A stretch of DNA of 64,000 nt from Methylobacterium sp. NEAU K (GCF_030700285.1 NZ_JAUYZJ010000001.1:186001-250000); one strand, 5' to 3'. Positions 32,343 to 41,939 are shown, counted from the first letter of the stretch. The notes: a model not told the origin generated them from the letters alone. A program made the numbers and translations.

Positions 32343-35300
32343 ATGGGCTCGGAGGGCAGGCGATCCTGGATCGGCCGAAACGTCGCCGCGCGGCTGCTGC
32401 GCGCGACGTTGCCCGTGCTCGCCCTCCTGGCGGCGATCGACCCGGCTTTGGCCGCACGGCTGATCAGCGCTCAGGGTAGCGAGACCGGCAGCGGCGCCGG
32501 TGGCTACGGCCGGATCGTGCTCGCCTTCGACAAGCCCGTCTCCGTCAAGGCGAAGCTCACCGGCGGCGTGCTGCTGCTCGGCTACGGCGAGCGTGTCGTG
32601 GCCGGCCCCGAGCACCTCACTGACGAGATGCCGGCCTTCGTCTCCAGCGTCCGGCGTGATCCTGACGGGTCGGGCCTGCGGATCGCCCTGCAGCGGCCGT
32701 TCCGGGCCAACGTGCAGGCGGCCGGCGAGCGCGTGTTCGTCGACCTCTTGCCGGAGGGGTGGGCGGGCCTGCCGCCGCCGCTGCCGCCGGAGGTGGTGGC
32801 CGAGCTCGCGCGCCGCGCGCGGGTCGCCGAGGAGGCCCTGAAGGCGCGCATGCCGCCTCCCGTGCGCAAGCCGCTGCCCTTGGAACTGGCGCTGCTCCCG
32901 ACCCTGACGCGCCTGTCGCTGCGCCTTCCCGATGCGGCGGTCACGACCGTGACCGCGGAGGGGCCGACGACGCGCCTGCGCGTGGTCGGGGCCTGGACCA
33001 TCGACGCTGACGAGACCCGCGGCCGTCCGCGGCCCGGCATCGCCAAGCTCGCTACCGAATCCGACGGGGGCTCGGCCAGCATCCTGGTGACGCCGGCCGA
33101 GGGGTTCACCGTCGCCACGGAGCGCGAGGACGGCGCGTTCACCCTCGACGTCGTCCCCCGGAAGATCCCGTCGGCCCCGGCCAAGCCCGGCCCCGTGGAG
33201 GTGCCCGGCCCGGCCTCGGCCGAACCGGCCGCACCGAAGCCTGTCGCTGCCGGTCCCGCCGCCGGCCGGCCGGCCGAGGCGCCGGCCGCCCGGGACAATC
33301 CCCCCGAGGCCCCGCCGAAGCGCCCGGCCGGGGCCGGCCTCGTCTTCCCGTTCCACGCTCTGCCGCCCGCCGCCCTGTTCGAGCGCGGCGGCATCGCCAC
33401 GCTGGTGCTCGAGACTGCCGAGCCGGTGCCCGTTCCGGCGGGCAGCCAGGGACTGGCTCCGATCGGCGAGCCGGCGCGGACCGGCCCGGTCACGGTCCTG
33501 CGCTTCGCAGTACCGCAGGGCCGGCTTGTCGATCTCGCGGCGGTCTCGACCGGGGGTGGGGTGGCCTGGGAGCTTTCGGCGGGGGACGCTCTGAATCCGA
33601 GCGACAGCCTCGACCCGGTCCGCAAGCCGGATCCGGCGGGCCGCATCACCGTCTCCCTGGCGCTGCCCCGGCCCGGCTCGGCGACGTGGCTCGACCTCGA
33701 CGGCGAGCGCATCGCGGTGGTCACCTCGGCGGCGCAGCGCGCCATCGGAAATCCGAAGAGCCGGCGCTTTGTGGATTTCGAGATCCTGCCGAGCCGGCAC
33801 GGCGTTGCGGTGCTCGCCGGCGCCGACGACCTCGCCGTGCGGCCCGAGCTCGACGCGGTCATGATCGGCCGTGAGGGTGGGCTGGCCGCCTCAACGGCCA
33901 CTCGAACTGGCGACCCGGCTCTGGCCGAAGCCGGCGCCCTCGCCGTCACGCCGGCGGCCTGGGAGCTGGCGCGGTCCGGAAACGTGCGGGAGACCCTGCG
34001 CAGCCTCGTCAACGCCGCCGCCGCGGCGCGCCCGGCCGAGCGTGGGCCGGCCCGCCTCGCGGTCGCCCGTGCTTATTTCGCCAACGGCCTCGACCCCGAG
34101 GGACTCGCCGCCCTCGAGGCCGCGGCCGCCGACGATCCGCTCCTCGCCTCGCAGCGCGACACCGCGATCCTGCGCGGCTTGGCGCTCGTACGCATGGGGC
34201 GGAGCGCGGCTGCGATGAAGGCTCTCACCGGGCCGCAACTCGCCAATGACCCCGAAGCCGCCCTCTGGCGGGCGATGGCGGCCGCCGAGCTGGGCGACTG
34301 GAAGGCGGCCGAGACCGGCTTCCTCAAGGCGCTGCCGCTCGCCGACCGCTACCCCGCCGACCTCGCGTTGCCGATCCGCGCGACGGCGGCGGAATCGGCG
34401 ATCGAGAACGGTGATGTCGAGACCGCCGCCGCGCGGGCGGAGGACGGCCCCCAGCTCACGCCCTTGATCCGCGACAGGCTGGCCGTGGTCCGCGCCCGCG
34501 TGGCGGAAGCGACCGGCCAGACCGCGGCGGCGCTGGACGCCTATGGCCGCCTCGAGGAGAAGGGCGAGCGGCCGGTGGCGGCCGAAGCCGCGCTGCGGGG
34601 CACGCTGCTCGCCCGAGCCGCCGGCAAGCTCACCCCGGAGGCGGCGATCGATCGCCTGGAGCGGCTCGCGCTGGCATGGCACGGCGGCCTGACCGAGGAG
34701 GGCATCACGGTCGGCCTCGCGCGCCTCCATCTCGCCGCCGGACGCTGGCGCGACGCCTTCACGGCATTGCGGCGGGCGAGTGCCTTCGCGCCCAATGCCC
34801 CCGCCACGCAGGCGCTGGCCCGCGATGCCCGGGCGGCATTCGAGGACCTCTACCTTACCGACCAGGGCGACCGGCTCTCCGGCTTCGACGCCGTGGCGCT
34901 CTACTTTGACTTCCGCGAGCTGGCGCCGATCGGGCGGCGCGGCGACGAGGTGGTGCGCAGGCTCGCGGACCGTCTGGTCGGGCTGGACCTGCTCGATTCG
35001 GCCGCAGATCTCCTTCAGTACCAGATCGACAACCGGCTCACCGGGCCGGCGCGCTCCGCCGTCGCCGCCCGGCTCGCCACGATCCGGCTGATGGACAACA
35101 AGCCGCTGCAGGCGTTGCAGACTCTCGACGGGACCAACCTGCCCGAGCTTCCCGGCGAGCTGAAGCGCGCCCGCGCCCTGGTCCGCGCCCGCGCCCTCTC
35201 GGACCTCACCCGAACCGATCTCGCCCTGGAGACGATCGAGGGCGAGAGCGGCTCCGACATCGAGCGCCTGCGGGCGGACATCTATTGGGGCGCCCGCCGC

Positions 35301-35717
35301 TGGCGCGAGGCCGGCGAGGCGCACGAGGCGCTGCTCGGAGAGGTGTGGCGCGCCGGCCAGCCGCTGGACGACAAGTCCCGGGCCGATGCGGTGCGCGCCG
35401 CGATCGCGTACGACCTCGCCGGCGACGCCATCGGCCTGGAACGGCTCAAGGCGAAGTTCTCGGAGGCGATGGCGGACAGCCCGGACGCGCGCACCTTCGC
35501 GCTGCTCACGGGCGCCAACCCGACCCGCGCGCCGGAATTCCGCGCCATCGCGGCCCGCGCCACGAAAGCCGAGACGTTGTCGGCCTTTCTGTCCGAGTAT
35601 CGCAAGCGCTACCCGGATACCGCGGTCCCCGATCGCGGCAAGCCCGAGGCCGGCGCGGAACGGCCGGGCAGCGATCGGCAGACCAGCGCCGAGGCGCCCG
35701 GAGCACCTCCGGGCTGA
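32343..35717 (+). CDS. Very large periplasmic/outer TPR protein, 1124 aa
   Basis: The N-terminal signal segment LLRATLPVLALLAAIDPALAA is followed by a beta-rich domain (about 50-160: GYGRIVLAFDKPVSVKAKLTGG, ERVFVDLLPEGWAG) resembling AMIN/secretin-type modules. A long proline/alanine linker (about 270-340) and another beta-rich block come next. From about 560 to 1090 there are many helix pairs with TPR character (ETLRSLVNAAAAARPAERGPARLAVARAYFANG, GLALVRMGRSAAAMKALTG). It ends in AFLSEYRKRYPDT. Similar large proteins occur near flagellar or motility genes in Rhizobiales. A scaffold role is inferred; no enzyme domain is visible. ATG 32343 was picked over 32271 because the signal segment then starts sooner. 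Confidence 0.8.
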   Translation: MGSEGRRSWIGRNVAARLLRATLPVLALLAAIDPALAARLISAQGSETGSGAGGYGRIVLAFDKPVSVKAKLTGGVLLLGYGERVVAGPEHLTDEMPAFVSSVRRDPDGSGLRIALQRPFRANVQAAGERVFVDLLPEGWAGLPPPLPPEVVAELARRARVAEEALKARMPPPVRKPLPLELALLPTLTRLSLRLPDAAVTTVTAEGPTTRLRVVGAWTIDADETRGRPRPGIAKLATESDGGSASILVTPAEGFTVATEREDGAFTLDVVPRKIPSAPAKPGPVEVPGPASAEPAAPKPVAAGPAAGRPAEAPAARDNPPEAPPKRPAGAGLVFPFHALPPAALFERGGIATLVLETAEPVPVPAGSQGLAPIGEPARTGPVTVLRFAVPQGRLVDLAAVSTGGGVAWELSAGDALNPSDSLDPVRKPDPAGRITVSLALPRPGSATWLDLDGERIAVVTSAAQRAIGNPKSRRFVDFEILPSRHGVAVLAGADDLAVRPELDAVMIGREGGLAASTATRTGDPALAEAGALAVTPAAWELARSGNVRETLRSLVNAAAAARPAERGPARLAVARAYFANGLDPEGLAALEAAAADDPLLASQRDTAILRGLALVRMGRSAAAMKALTGPQLANDPEAALWRAMAAAELGDWKAAETGFLKALPLADRYPADLALPIRATAAESAIENGDVETAAARAEDGPQLTPLIRDRLAVVRARVAEATGQTAAALDAYGRLEEKGERPVAAEAALRGTLLARAAGKLTPEAAIDRLERLALAWHGGLTEEGITVGLARLHLAAGRWRDAFTALRRASAFAPNAPATQALARDARAAFEDLYLTDQGDRLSGFDAVALYFDFRELAPIGRRGDEVVRRLADRLVGLDLLDSAADLLQYQIDNRLTGPARSAVAARLATIRLMDNKPLQALQTLDGTNLPELPGELKRARALVRARALSDLTRTDLALETIEGESGSDIERLRADIYWGARRWREAGEAHEALLGEVWRAGQPLDDKSRADAVRAAIAYDLAGDAIGLERLKAKFSEAMADSPDARTFALLTGANPTRAPEFRAIAARATKAETLSAFLSEYRKRYPDTAVPDRGKPEAGAERPGSDRQTSAEAPGAPPG

Positions 35718-35764
35718 GCCGCGTGCGCCGACGCGGGCCATCGACCCGGAAACCTTCCTCGAAT

Positions 35765-36248
35765 GACGGGGGCCGCCGGGTCTGGACTCCCGCCCGGAGC
35801 GCGGAGGCCTGGCGGCGGGTCTTCACTGCGCTGAAGGGCAAAGGCGTCGACCGGGTCATGGTCGTCTGCGGATTTCAGGGAGCATGCGGATCGAGCTGGA
35901 TCGCCGGGCAGGCCGGTCCCGTCGGGACGGCCTAATGAGACGCCGCGCGTCCCGCACTGGGTCCCTATCCTCGCCATGGCGCGGACGCACGGCGTTCCCG
36001 TGGAGGGCCCCTGGATCCGCGTTACCCTCGCTGTCACCCTCGAGCGGAACCGGCTGCGGCAGAGCGAAATCCTTTTGCCCGAAGACGGCATACGGTCCTT
36101 CGAGCGCCAGCTCGAGCCGCCGACGGACTCCGAAGGATTCTCGGACGTGCGAGTGATCGATGGCCGAAAGGTGCACCGCGCGGGCCTATCGTATGCCATC
36201 GACAATGCGATGGCCAGCAACGTCGGCGGCGTGCAAGTCGATCAATAA
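35765..36248 (+). pseudogene. P-loop polynucleotide-kinase-like ATPase pseudogene
   Basis: One frame reads VMVVCGFQGACGSSWIAGQAGPVGTA, clearly derived from a VCGVQGAGKSTWI-type Walker A; here GAGKS has become GACGS, losing the lysine. The frame then stops at 35935 and resumes elsewhere with ILAMARTHGVPVEGPWIRVTLAVTLERNRLR and SFERQLEPPTDSEGFSDVRVI, the C-terminal part of such kinases. Lost P-loop lysine, internal stop and frame change show a dead gene. Confidence 0.65.
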
Positions 36249-36785
36249 AGAGTATGATGCGGAACAAGTCTTGTTTCGCGGGTGCCAGAGTGCCGGGATG
36301 CCGGGCGTCGGCGCGAACATAGCTGTCGACAATGGCCTCGTGCTGCCTTTACGGCGCGATCGCAAAGATGTCGTATGGCACCGTTGCCCGACAGACCCGT
36401 CGCCGACGTCGTGCCTCGGTGCGCGGCCGCAGCGTAGCGGGATCGAAGCGCATATCCTTCCCAGGGCAACGCTTCGACAAGGGCCGAGCGGCCCGGTCTC
36501 AACAGCTGAACCCGCTCGGCCCCGCCTGCCCTATGGTGCCGAGACCGGACGTCCCGAGCCTGCGCCGGGGCAATCTCGTGAGGGAAGAATTTTCCGATCG
36601 GTATGGCGCTGTCTCGGCTCGATTCTTTGATCCGCGATGGCGTGGGCGGCGATACAAAGCCCCTTGTCGTTCCGGGTCGGCGGAGCCTGGATGACAAGGT
36701 CGGCGGCCAGGGGCAGATCGAACCCTCAGGCTTTTGTCGGGAATCCTACATCTCGACGCGATTGCCTTGGCGAGTTCGCCGCAGC
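36249..36785. other. Non-coding stretch after the kinase pseudogene
   Basis: About 540 bp of mixed composition with open frames on both strands, none with a family-like pattern. It probably holds remnant DNA and the tail region of the Tad-like gene on the minus strand. Confidence 0.35.
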
Positions 36786-38237
36786 CTATTGCGTGAGGCG
36801 TGCGACCTGAATCGCCTTGTCGAACATCGCGCTGAGCGAGGCGGTTATGTCGGCCGGTGTGTTGGCCGTGTAGAAGAAGCCCGGCGAGGCGCAGCTCTGC
36901 AGTGGCGTCGACAACGTCGGGCTGAACCCGTTGACCCTACCGTTTTCCCAGGCGACGGTGCCGCCGTAATCCGTGTAGCTGATGATGTTGTAGGGGATGT
37001 AGAGGATCGAGATCGTCGCGCCGGCGGTCTTCAGCGCGGTGCAGAGCGAGGGATCGATCTGCGACGGCGAGGAGCCGTCGAAATTGCCCGCGGCATAGCC
37101 CGGGAAACTCGACGGGTTGCCCGGATAATAATATTTGCTGTTCTTGGTGATGGAGTAGTGCTGGCCGTTCTGCATGCCGTCGGTGACGAGGAAGACGAAC
37201 GGCTTGCGGGCGCTGGTGCTGGAGCCGTCGCCGAACCCACCCGCATTGGTGATCTCCGTCTTCATCTGCGGCATGACGACCTCGAAATGCGTGCCGCCGG
37301 CGCCCGTGCCGGTGCTCGGATCTTTGCCGGTGAAGAGCTGCGTCGTACCTGTATCCAGGAGCTTGCTCAGGGCGAGGGGCCAGGACGAGGCGCAATCGGC
37401 CTTGCTGTTCAGCGTGGAGATGGTGCTGTTGACGTCGGCAAGCGTGCCCATCTGGTTGATGAACGGGTACAGGCCGACGCGGTACTGGCCCGTCACTGAC
37501 GGGCTCGAAGCCCGCTGGATGAGCGCGCAGACCGCGTTGTTGACGGCATCCGAGCGCAGCTGGATTTTGTTGGTCGTGGCGTAAGTCCAGGCGCTGAAGC
37601 CCGGGTAGTGGCAGGCGAACTGGCAGCCCTGCTTGTAGTCCGACCACATGTCCCGGTTGTTGGCCGCGAGCTGGCTCATCCCGCTCGTCGTGGCAGGCAG
37701 GCCCATCGAGCCCGAAACGTCGAGCAGCAGATAGAAGTCGAGATAGCTGGCTAGATCGACCGATGCGGTGACCGTATTGGTGAAGATCGTGGTCGGCGTC
37801 CGGAAGATCTGCCCGAAATTGTTCTTGACCGTAGCCGTGTATACGACCGTCGCGTTGAGCGTCTGGCTCGTGCGCGTCAGTTGCGGCGTCTGGAGCTGGA
37901 CCTGCGCGAACGGCACGGTGCCGGCATTGACCGTGAAGGCGCTGGTCGCCTGCGCGATGCCGGCCGCGATCGCATTGGCGGTCACGTTGGTCTGGTTCGG
38001 ATTGGCGGCGATGTAGGCCTTGGCGGTCGCGACTGCCGCGATGGCTGCTGTGTCTGCGGCGGCATCGAGCTTCGCCTTGTCGGTGATCGCCACCCCGTAA
38101 TCGACGCCGTAGCCGATCAGTCCGACCATCGGCAGCAGGCTCAGGGCGAACAGGATCGTCACATTGCCGGAGCGCGCCCCCGGCAGGGAAGCCGCCTGGG
38201 CGACAAGGCGGCGGGCGCGGGTCAGTAGCCGGGACAT
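36786..38237 (-). CDS. TadG-like pilus assembly protein with von Willebrand A domain
   Basis: 483 residues. The N-terminus RSGNVTILFALSLLPMVGLIGYGVDYGVAITDKAKLDAAADTAAIAA is the Flp/TadG pseudopilin-like segment. Its hydrophobic helix anchors a large periplasmic part. The MIDAS motif LLDVSGSMGLPAT near 180 identifies a vWA domain, used for metal-dependent adhesion. The protein lies last of three overlapping genes (start overlaps the previous stop by 16 bp). Confidence 0.9.
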   Translation of the reverse strand: MSRLLTRARRLVAQAASLPGARSGNVTILFALSLLPMVGLIGYGVDYGVAITDKAKLDAAADTAAIAAVATAKAYIAANPNQTNVTANAIAAGIAQATSAFTVNAGTVPFAQVQLQTPQLTRTSQTLNATVVYTATVKNNFGQIFRTPTTIFTNTVTASVDLASYLDFYLLLDVSGSMGLPATTSGMSQLAANNRDMWSDYKQGCQFACHYPGFSAWTYATTNKIQLRSDAVNNAVCALIQRASSPSVTGQYRVGLYPFINQMGTLADVNSTISTLNSKADCASSWPLALSKLLDTGTTQLFTGKDPSTGTGAGGTHFEVVMPQMKTEITNAGGFGDGSSTSARKPFVFLVTDGMQNGQHYSITKNSKYYYPGNPSSFPGYAAGNFDGSSPSQIDPSLCTALKTAGATISILYIPYNIISYTDYGGTVAWENGRVNGFSPTLSTPLQSCASPGFFYTANTPADITASLSAMFDKAIQVARLTQ

Positions 38238-38932
38238 TTCGTGGCGATCCCATCGTTGCCCGTCGTGTCGAAGGTGACGAGCGAGGCGTAGCGCGGCTGC
38301 ACGTACATCGAGCGGGCGATCCGCACCGCGGGGATGAACCGCGCGCCGAAGGACGGCTGGAAGGTGAAGACCACGTCGACCGCGATGATGGAGCCGGGCC
38401 CGAAGACGGAGCGGGGCAGAGTCGACCGGCTCGGCGGTGCGGTGTCGGCGGCGGCGAGCTGCGGCACCGTGCAGGGCCGATAGTTGCCCCCGCTGGTCCC
38501 CGAACTGGTCCACACGACGTTCGCGGCGTAGCAGCCGCTGAGGTCGCTTCCCGTGCAGTTCGACGCGGTCTGCGTGAACGCGATGGCGGCATACGTGATC
38601 GCGATATCCTGCCACCACTGCAAGCCCTGTCGGGGGCCGTCCTTCATCAGGTACGGGAACAGGACGAGGGCCGAATCGAAGCTGAAATGCAGGTCCGTCG
38701 CGTTGACGGTGGCCACCGTCGATCCCGCGGGCGGCATGGCCTGGGAGATCATCTGGCTGATCGACTGAGCGATCAGCTCGACCTTGCGGGTCGCGTTGAT
38801 GTAGGTGACCAGCTGGGTCCCGCCGAGCATCAGGATCAGCAGGACCGGCAGGATCAGGGCGAATTCCACCGCCGAGACCGCGCGCGCATCCGCGCAGAAG
38901 CGCCGCGCCGTCACTGGCGTCTCGCCGCCCAT
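38222..38932 (-). CDS. TadE-like pseudopilin
   Basis: 236 residues. RRFCADARAVSAVEFALILPVLLILMLGGTQLVTYINATRKVELIAQSISQ has the Tad pseudopilin pattern: a short basic leader, Glu after the hydrophobic start (AVEFALILPVLL), and a single helix. The rest is periplasmic with several cysteines. Start ATG 38932 shares one base with the stop of the preceding gene. It is probably processed by a prepilin peptidase; that gene is not here. Confidence 0.86.
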   Translation of the reverse strand: MGGETPVTARRFCADARAVSAVEFALILPVLLILMLGGTQLVTYINATRKVELIAQSISQMISQAMPPAGSTVATVNATDLHFSFDSALVLFPYLMKDGPRQGLQWWQDIAITYAAIAFTQTASNCTGSDLSGCYAANVVWTSSGTSGGNYRPCTVPQLAAADTAPPSRSTLPRSVFGPGSIIAVDVVFTFQPSFGARFIPAVRIARSMYVQPRYASLVTFDTTGNDGIATKCPGY

Positions 38933-39477
38933 CAGAAGAGTTCGTTGCGGAACGCCGCCGTCGAGATCGTCAGGTAGGCCGGAGCGCCGTTGTAGGTCGC
39001 GCCGCCGCCGAGGATCGAGGCGAATGCGGATGGCAGGAAGGTGATCGGATAGATCACCAGCAGGTACTGGTATTGCCCCCGGGTGCCGAGCGTGTACTGG
39101 CCCGAACTCGGGGTCAGCGACGGGATCAGCAGGCCGCTGACATCGGATTTCACATACGCGTAGTAACCGCTGGGGGACGTTCCGGGCGTCACGACGTAGA
39201 GGTTGACCACGAGGTTGCTGCACTTCAGCGCCGCCGGCAGATAGCCGCACAGGCTGGCCTTGAAGCTGGCCTGATCGAGCGCCCCGCCCTGGGCCGCGCC
39301 GGTCAGGATCTGCCGGGCTGCGCGGGTCGTGGCATAATCCAGCGCCTGATTGAGGAACAGGATCGTCGCCACGGTCATGATGAATAAGATGCTCATGATC
39401 GCCAGGACGGCGACCAAGGCGAATTCGACGGCTGCCGCCCCTCCACGGTCGTGAACATAGGTGCGCAGCGACAACAT
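38932..39477 (-). CDS. TadE-like pseudopilin
   Basis: 181 residues. It begins MLSLRTYVHDRGGAAAVEFALVAVLAIMSILFIMTVATIL, with the typical AVEFALV of TadE/TadF pseudopilins and a single N-terminal helix. LDYATTRAARQILTGAAQGG follows the helix. It is the first of the three-gene unit, all on the minus strand. The adjacent fliP is on the same strand, 76 bp upstream. Confidence 0.86.
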   Translation of the reverse strand: MLSLRTYVHDRGGAAAVEFALVAVLAIMSILFIMTVATILFLNQALDYATTRAARQILTGAAQGGALDQASFKASLCGYLPAALKCSNLVVNLYVVTPGTSPSGYYAYVKSDVSGLLIPSLTPSSGQYTLGTRGQYQYLLVIYPITFLPSAFASILGGGATYNGAPAYLTISTAAFRNELF

Positions 39478-39552
39478 GCGCTACGCTAGCAAGCGAGTGC
39501 TAAACCCCGGTTAAAGCAACCTCCGAAACTCTATCCGCCAGTCCGGACGGAC

Positions 39553-40326
39553 CTATCCGCCATAGCTCTGGACCAGCGATCCGGCGACCAGGGTCCAGCC
39601 GTCGACCAGTACGAAGAAGATCAGCTTGAACGGCAGGGCGACGGTCGCCGGCGGCACCATCATCATGCCCACGGCCATAAGCACCGACGCGACCACGAGG
39701 TCGATGATCAGGAACGGGATGAACAGCAGGAACCCGATCTCGAAGGCGCGGCGCAGTTCCGAGATCATGAAGGCCGGGGTGACGATCTCGAGACCGACCT
39801 CGTCCGGGCCCTTGGGCACCGGCACCTTCGCGAGGTCGAGGAACAACTTCAGGTCCTTCTCGCGCACGTTCTTCAACATGAACGTCTTGAACGGTGCCGA
39901 GGCCCGCTCGAAAGCCTGCGCCTGCGTGATCCGCCCGGCGATCAGAGGCTCGATCCCGGCGCTGTAGGCCGCTCGGCCGGTGGGCGCCATCACGAAGGCG
40001 GTCAGGAACAGCGCGAGGCTGACGATCACCGCCGTCGGGGGCGCCGTCTGGGTTCCCAGCGCCGAGCGCAGGATCGACAGCACGACGACGATCCGGGTGA
40101 AGGCGGTGGCCATCACCAGAACGGAGGGCGCCACCGCCAGGACGGTGATCAGCGCGACCAGCTGGAGCGCGCGCTCGGTGGTGCCGCCCGCGCCGAGATC
40201 GACGCTGAGGCTCTGGGCGAGGGCCGGTCCGGCGGCCAGCAGGACGCCGGCCAGCCCAGCGAGGCGGACGGCGCGAAGGCGCCGGGTCGGGCGGTCGCTA
40301 TTCTCGCGGGGCGGCGCGTCGGTCAT
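39553..40326 (-). CDS. fliP: Flagellar biosynthesis protein FliP
   Basis: 257 residues. A signal-like N-terminus (LAGLAGVLLAAGPALAQS) is followed by LSVDLGAGGTTERALQLVALITVLAVAPSVLVMATAFTRIVVVLSILRSALGTQTAPPTAVIVSL and ending in PFKLIFFVLVDGWTLVAGSLVQSYG, all FliP hallmarks. Four membrane helices. It is part of the type III export gate in the flagellar basal body. The start ATG 40326 lies 6 bp from the end of the YbhN-like gene. Confidence 0.96.
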   Translation of the reverse strand: MTDAPPRENSDRPTRRLRAVRLAGLAGVLLAAGPALAQSLSVDLGAGGTTERALQLVALITVLAVAPSVLVMATAFTRIVVVLSILRSALGTQTAPPTAVIVSLALFLTAFVMAPTGRAAYSAGIEPLIAGRITQAQAFERASAPFKTFMLKNVREKDLKLFLDLAKVPVPKGPDEVGLEIVTPAFMISELRRAFEIGFLLFIPFLIIDLVVASVLMAVGMMMVPPATVALPFKLIFFVLVDGWTLVAGSLVQSYGG

Positions 40327-40331
40327 CGCGG

Positions 40332-41399
40332 TCACGGGCGGTCGCAGGTGGGCGTGGCAGGACGCACGCCCGTGCGCCGCGCTTCGAGGTTCTGCCAGAC
40401 GAGGAGCGCCGGCAGGCCGAGCACCACATCGGGCACGCGGCGGGCGAGGGAGAGGGCGATGGCCGTGCCGGCGTCGATGCCGAACAGGCTGCAGACCAGC
40501 ACGAGGCCGCCCTCCTGAACGCCGAGCCCGCTGGGGACCAGGAAAGCCGCGGCCTTGATCGCCTGGCTGAGCGCCTCGATCACCAGGACCTCCGATAGGC
40601 CGACATCGTCGACGCCGATGCAGGTCAGGACGATCGCGACCTCGGCCGTGCCGAGCAGCCATGCCAGCGCGTGCAGGGCGAAGGACTGGGCGAGATGGCC
40701 GCGCCGGCCGGCCTCCCAGACCGAATCCAGGGCGCCCTGAATCCGCTGTGTCGGCTCCGGACGGGGCTCGGTCTCCCGCACGAAGCGCCGGCCGAGGGCC
40801 GCGACACGATCCTCGACCACCCGCACGATCCCGGTGCGCTGGAGCGCGAAGAACCCCACCACGATGAGCCCCGCCACCGTGAGCGTCCGCAGCGTCCAGT
40901 GCGCGAGTTCGGCGGCGGCCGGCCCCTCGACCTGGCTCAGCAGGCCGGCGCCCAGGCCGGCGAACAGGGCGAGCGTCCCGACCTGGAACAGCAGGTCGGC
41001 GAGCACCGAGGCTGCCGCCAGGGAACCGGCCACGCCCCAGAAGGTCAGGAGGCGCGCGCCCAGGACGTCGCCGCCGACCGAGGCTACGGGCAGCAGGACG
41101 TTGATGCCCTCGCGCACGAAGCGGACGATCAGGCAGGCCGAGGCCGGGGCGGGCGAAAGCCCGTCGAGGGTGCGCGCCCAGGCGAGGCCGCACAGCACGA
41201 CCACGAGGGCACGCACCAGCGTCACGCCGGCAAAGCCCGCGAGGCCGATCCGCCCGAACGCCGCCGCCACGGCGGAGAGATCGTTGGTCGCGACCAGCCA
41301 GACCGCGAGGCTGAGCCCGATCAGAGTCCCGATCAGGGGCAGTCGGCGCAGGATCGCGAGGGCGGCGCGGCGCGTCCGAGGGGCGCGGGCACCGATCAC
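40332..41399 (-). CDS. YbhN/UPF0104-family membrane protein (lysyl-PG synthase TM-like)
   Basis: 355 residues with about eight membrane helices in the pattern of the transmembrane part of MprF. FVREGINVLLPVASVGGDVLGARLLTFWG is the family's hallmark segment, and SQAIKAAAFLVPSGLGVQEGGLVLV the second. Homologues include HpnL, which is linked to hopanoid biosynthesis and lipid transport. Which lipid is handled here is unknown. It has no flagellar role that I know of, yet it is inserted between flagellar genes. Confidence 0.85.
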   Translation of the reverse strand: MIGARAPRTRRAALAILRRLPLIGTLIGLSLAVWLVATNDLSAVAAAFGRIGLAGFAGVTLVRALVVVLCGLAWARTLDGLSPAPASACLIVRFVREGINVLLPVASVGGDVLGARLLTFWGVAGSLAAASVLADLLFQVGTLALFAGLGAGLLSQVEGPAAAELAHWTLRTLTVAGLIVVGFFALQRTGIVRVVEDRVAALGRRFVRETEPRPEPTQRIQGALDSVWEAGRRGHLAQSFALHALAWLLGTAEVAIVLTCIGVDDVGLSEVLVIEALSQAIKAAAFLVPSGLGVQEGGLVLVCSLFGIDAGTAIALSLARRVPDVVLGLPALLVWQNLEARRTGVRPATPTCDRP

Positions 41400-41462
41400 G
41401 GCCGATGCGAGGAGGTTGTTCGCCGAGAGGCGGGCAAGGGCGAGCGCTCCAGGTTGCGCCAG

Positions 41463-41939
41463 TCAGGAATCCGGCTGCGATTCGTCGGTTGATACCGCCG
41501 CTAGGGGGGTATTGGGGCCGAATTCGGGGACTGCCCGCAGCGGTAGCACGGGGTGGAGCACGGCGGCGAGTGCCTCCTCCGGACCCGCGGCGGGATCGAG
41601 GAGGATGACGCGGCCGGCCGCCACGCTCGCGCCCGTGGCCACCGCCACCGCGCGCTTCGGACAGGGGCCGAGGCAGCCGGACTCCACGATGCGAAGCTTC
41701 ATCCGCCCAGCGCGCGGCCCGTCCTCGACGGTCTGCCTCCCGCCCCGCTTGGCGGCTTCCTTCAGGAGGGCGCGCACCGCGCGCGGGCGAAGGCCCTGCC
41801 GCTTGGCGCATTTGGAGCACACCACCACGATTTCGGTGAGCTTTGTCTTGGCCAACTTGGCCTTGGTCAACTCGGTCTCGGCCGAGCGGCCCGCGGGGCG
41901 GGCTGCCGGGCCGAGAGCAACGCGAGGGGATGTCATCAT
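41463..41939 (-). CDS. Thioredoxin-like [2Fe-2S] ferredoxin family protein
   Basis: 158 residues. VCSKCAKRQGLRPR near 40 and VESGCLGPCPKRAVAV near 90 give four cysteines in the CxxC...CxxxC arrangement of thioredoxin-fold ferredoxins. The tail of ~35 residues is unordered-looking. An electron carrier is expected; the partner is unknown. Two adjacent ATG codons (41939, 41936) can start it. It is 63 bp upstream of the YbhN-like gene on the same strand. Confidence 0.8.
   Translation of the reverse strand: MMTSPRVALGPAARPAGRSAETELTKAKLAKTKLTEIVVVCSKCAKRQGLRPRAVRALLKEAAKRGGRQTVEDGPRAGRMKLRIVESGCLGPCPKRAVAVATGASVAAGRVILLDPAAGPEEALAAVLHPVLPLRAVPEFGPNTPLAAVSTDESQPDS

Noticed and set aside
33891-35741. 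A 616-codon open frame on the minus strand opposite the TPR protein
   Set aside because: The composition is Arg/Gly/Ala-rich without any domain-like pattern. The plus-strand TPR repeats explain the coding signal.
36242-36697. A 151-codon minus-strand frame between the kinase pseudogene and the TadG-like gene
   Set aside because: It lacks a ribosome site and any recognisable motif; the composition looks like a chance frame in GC-rich DNA.
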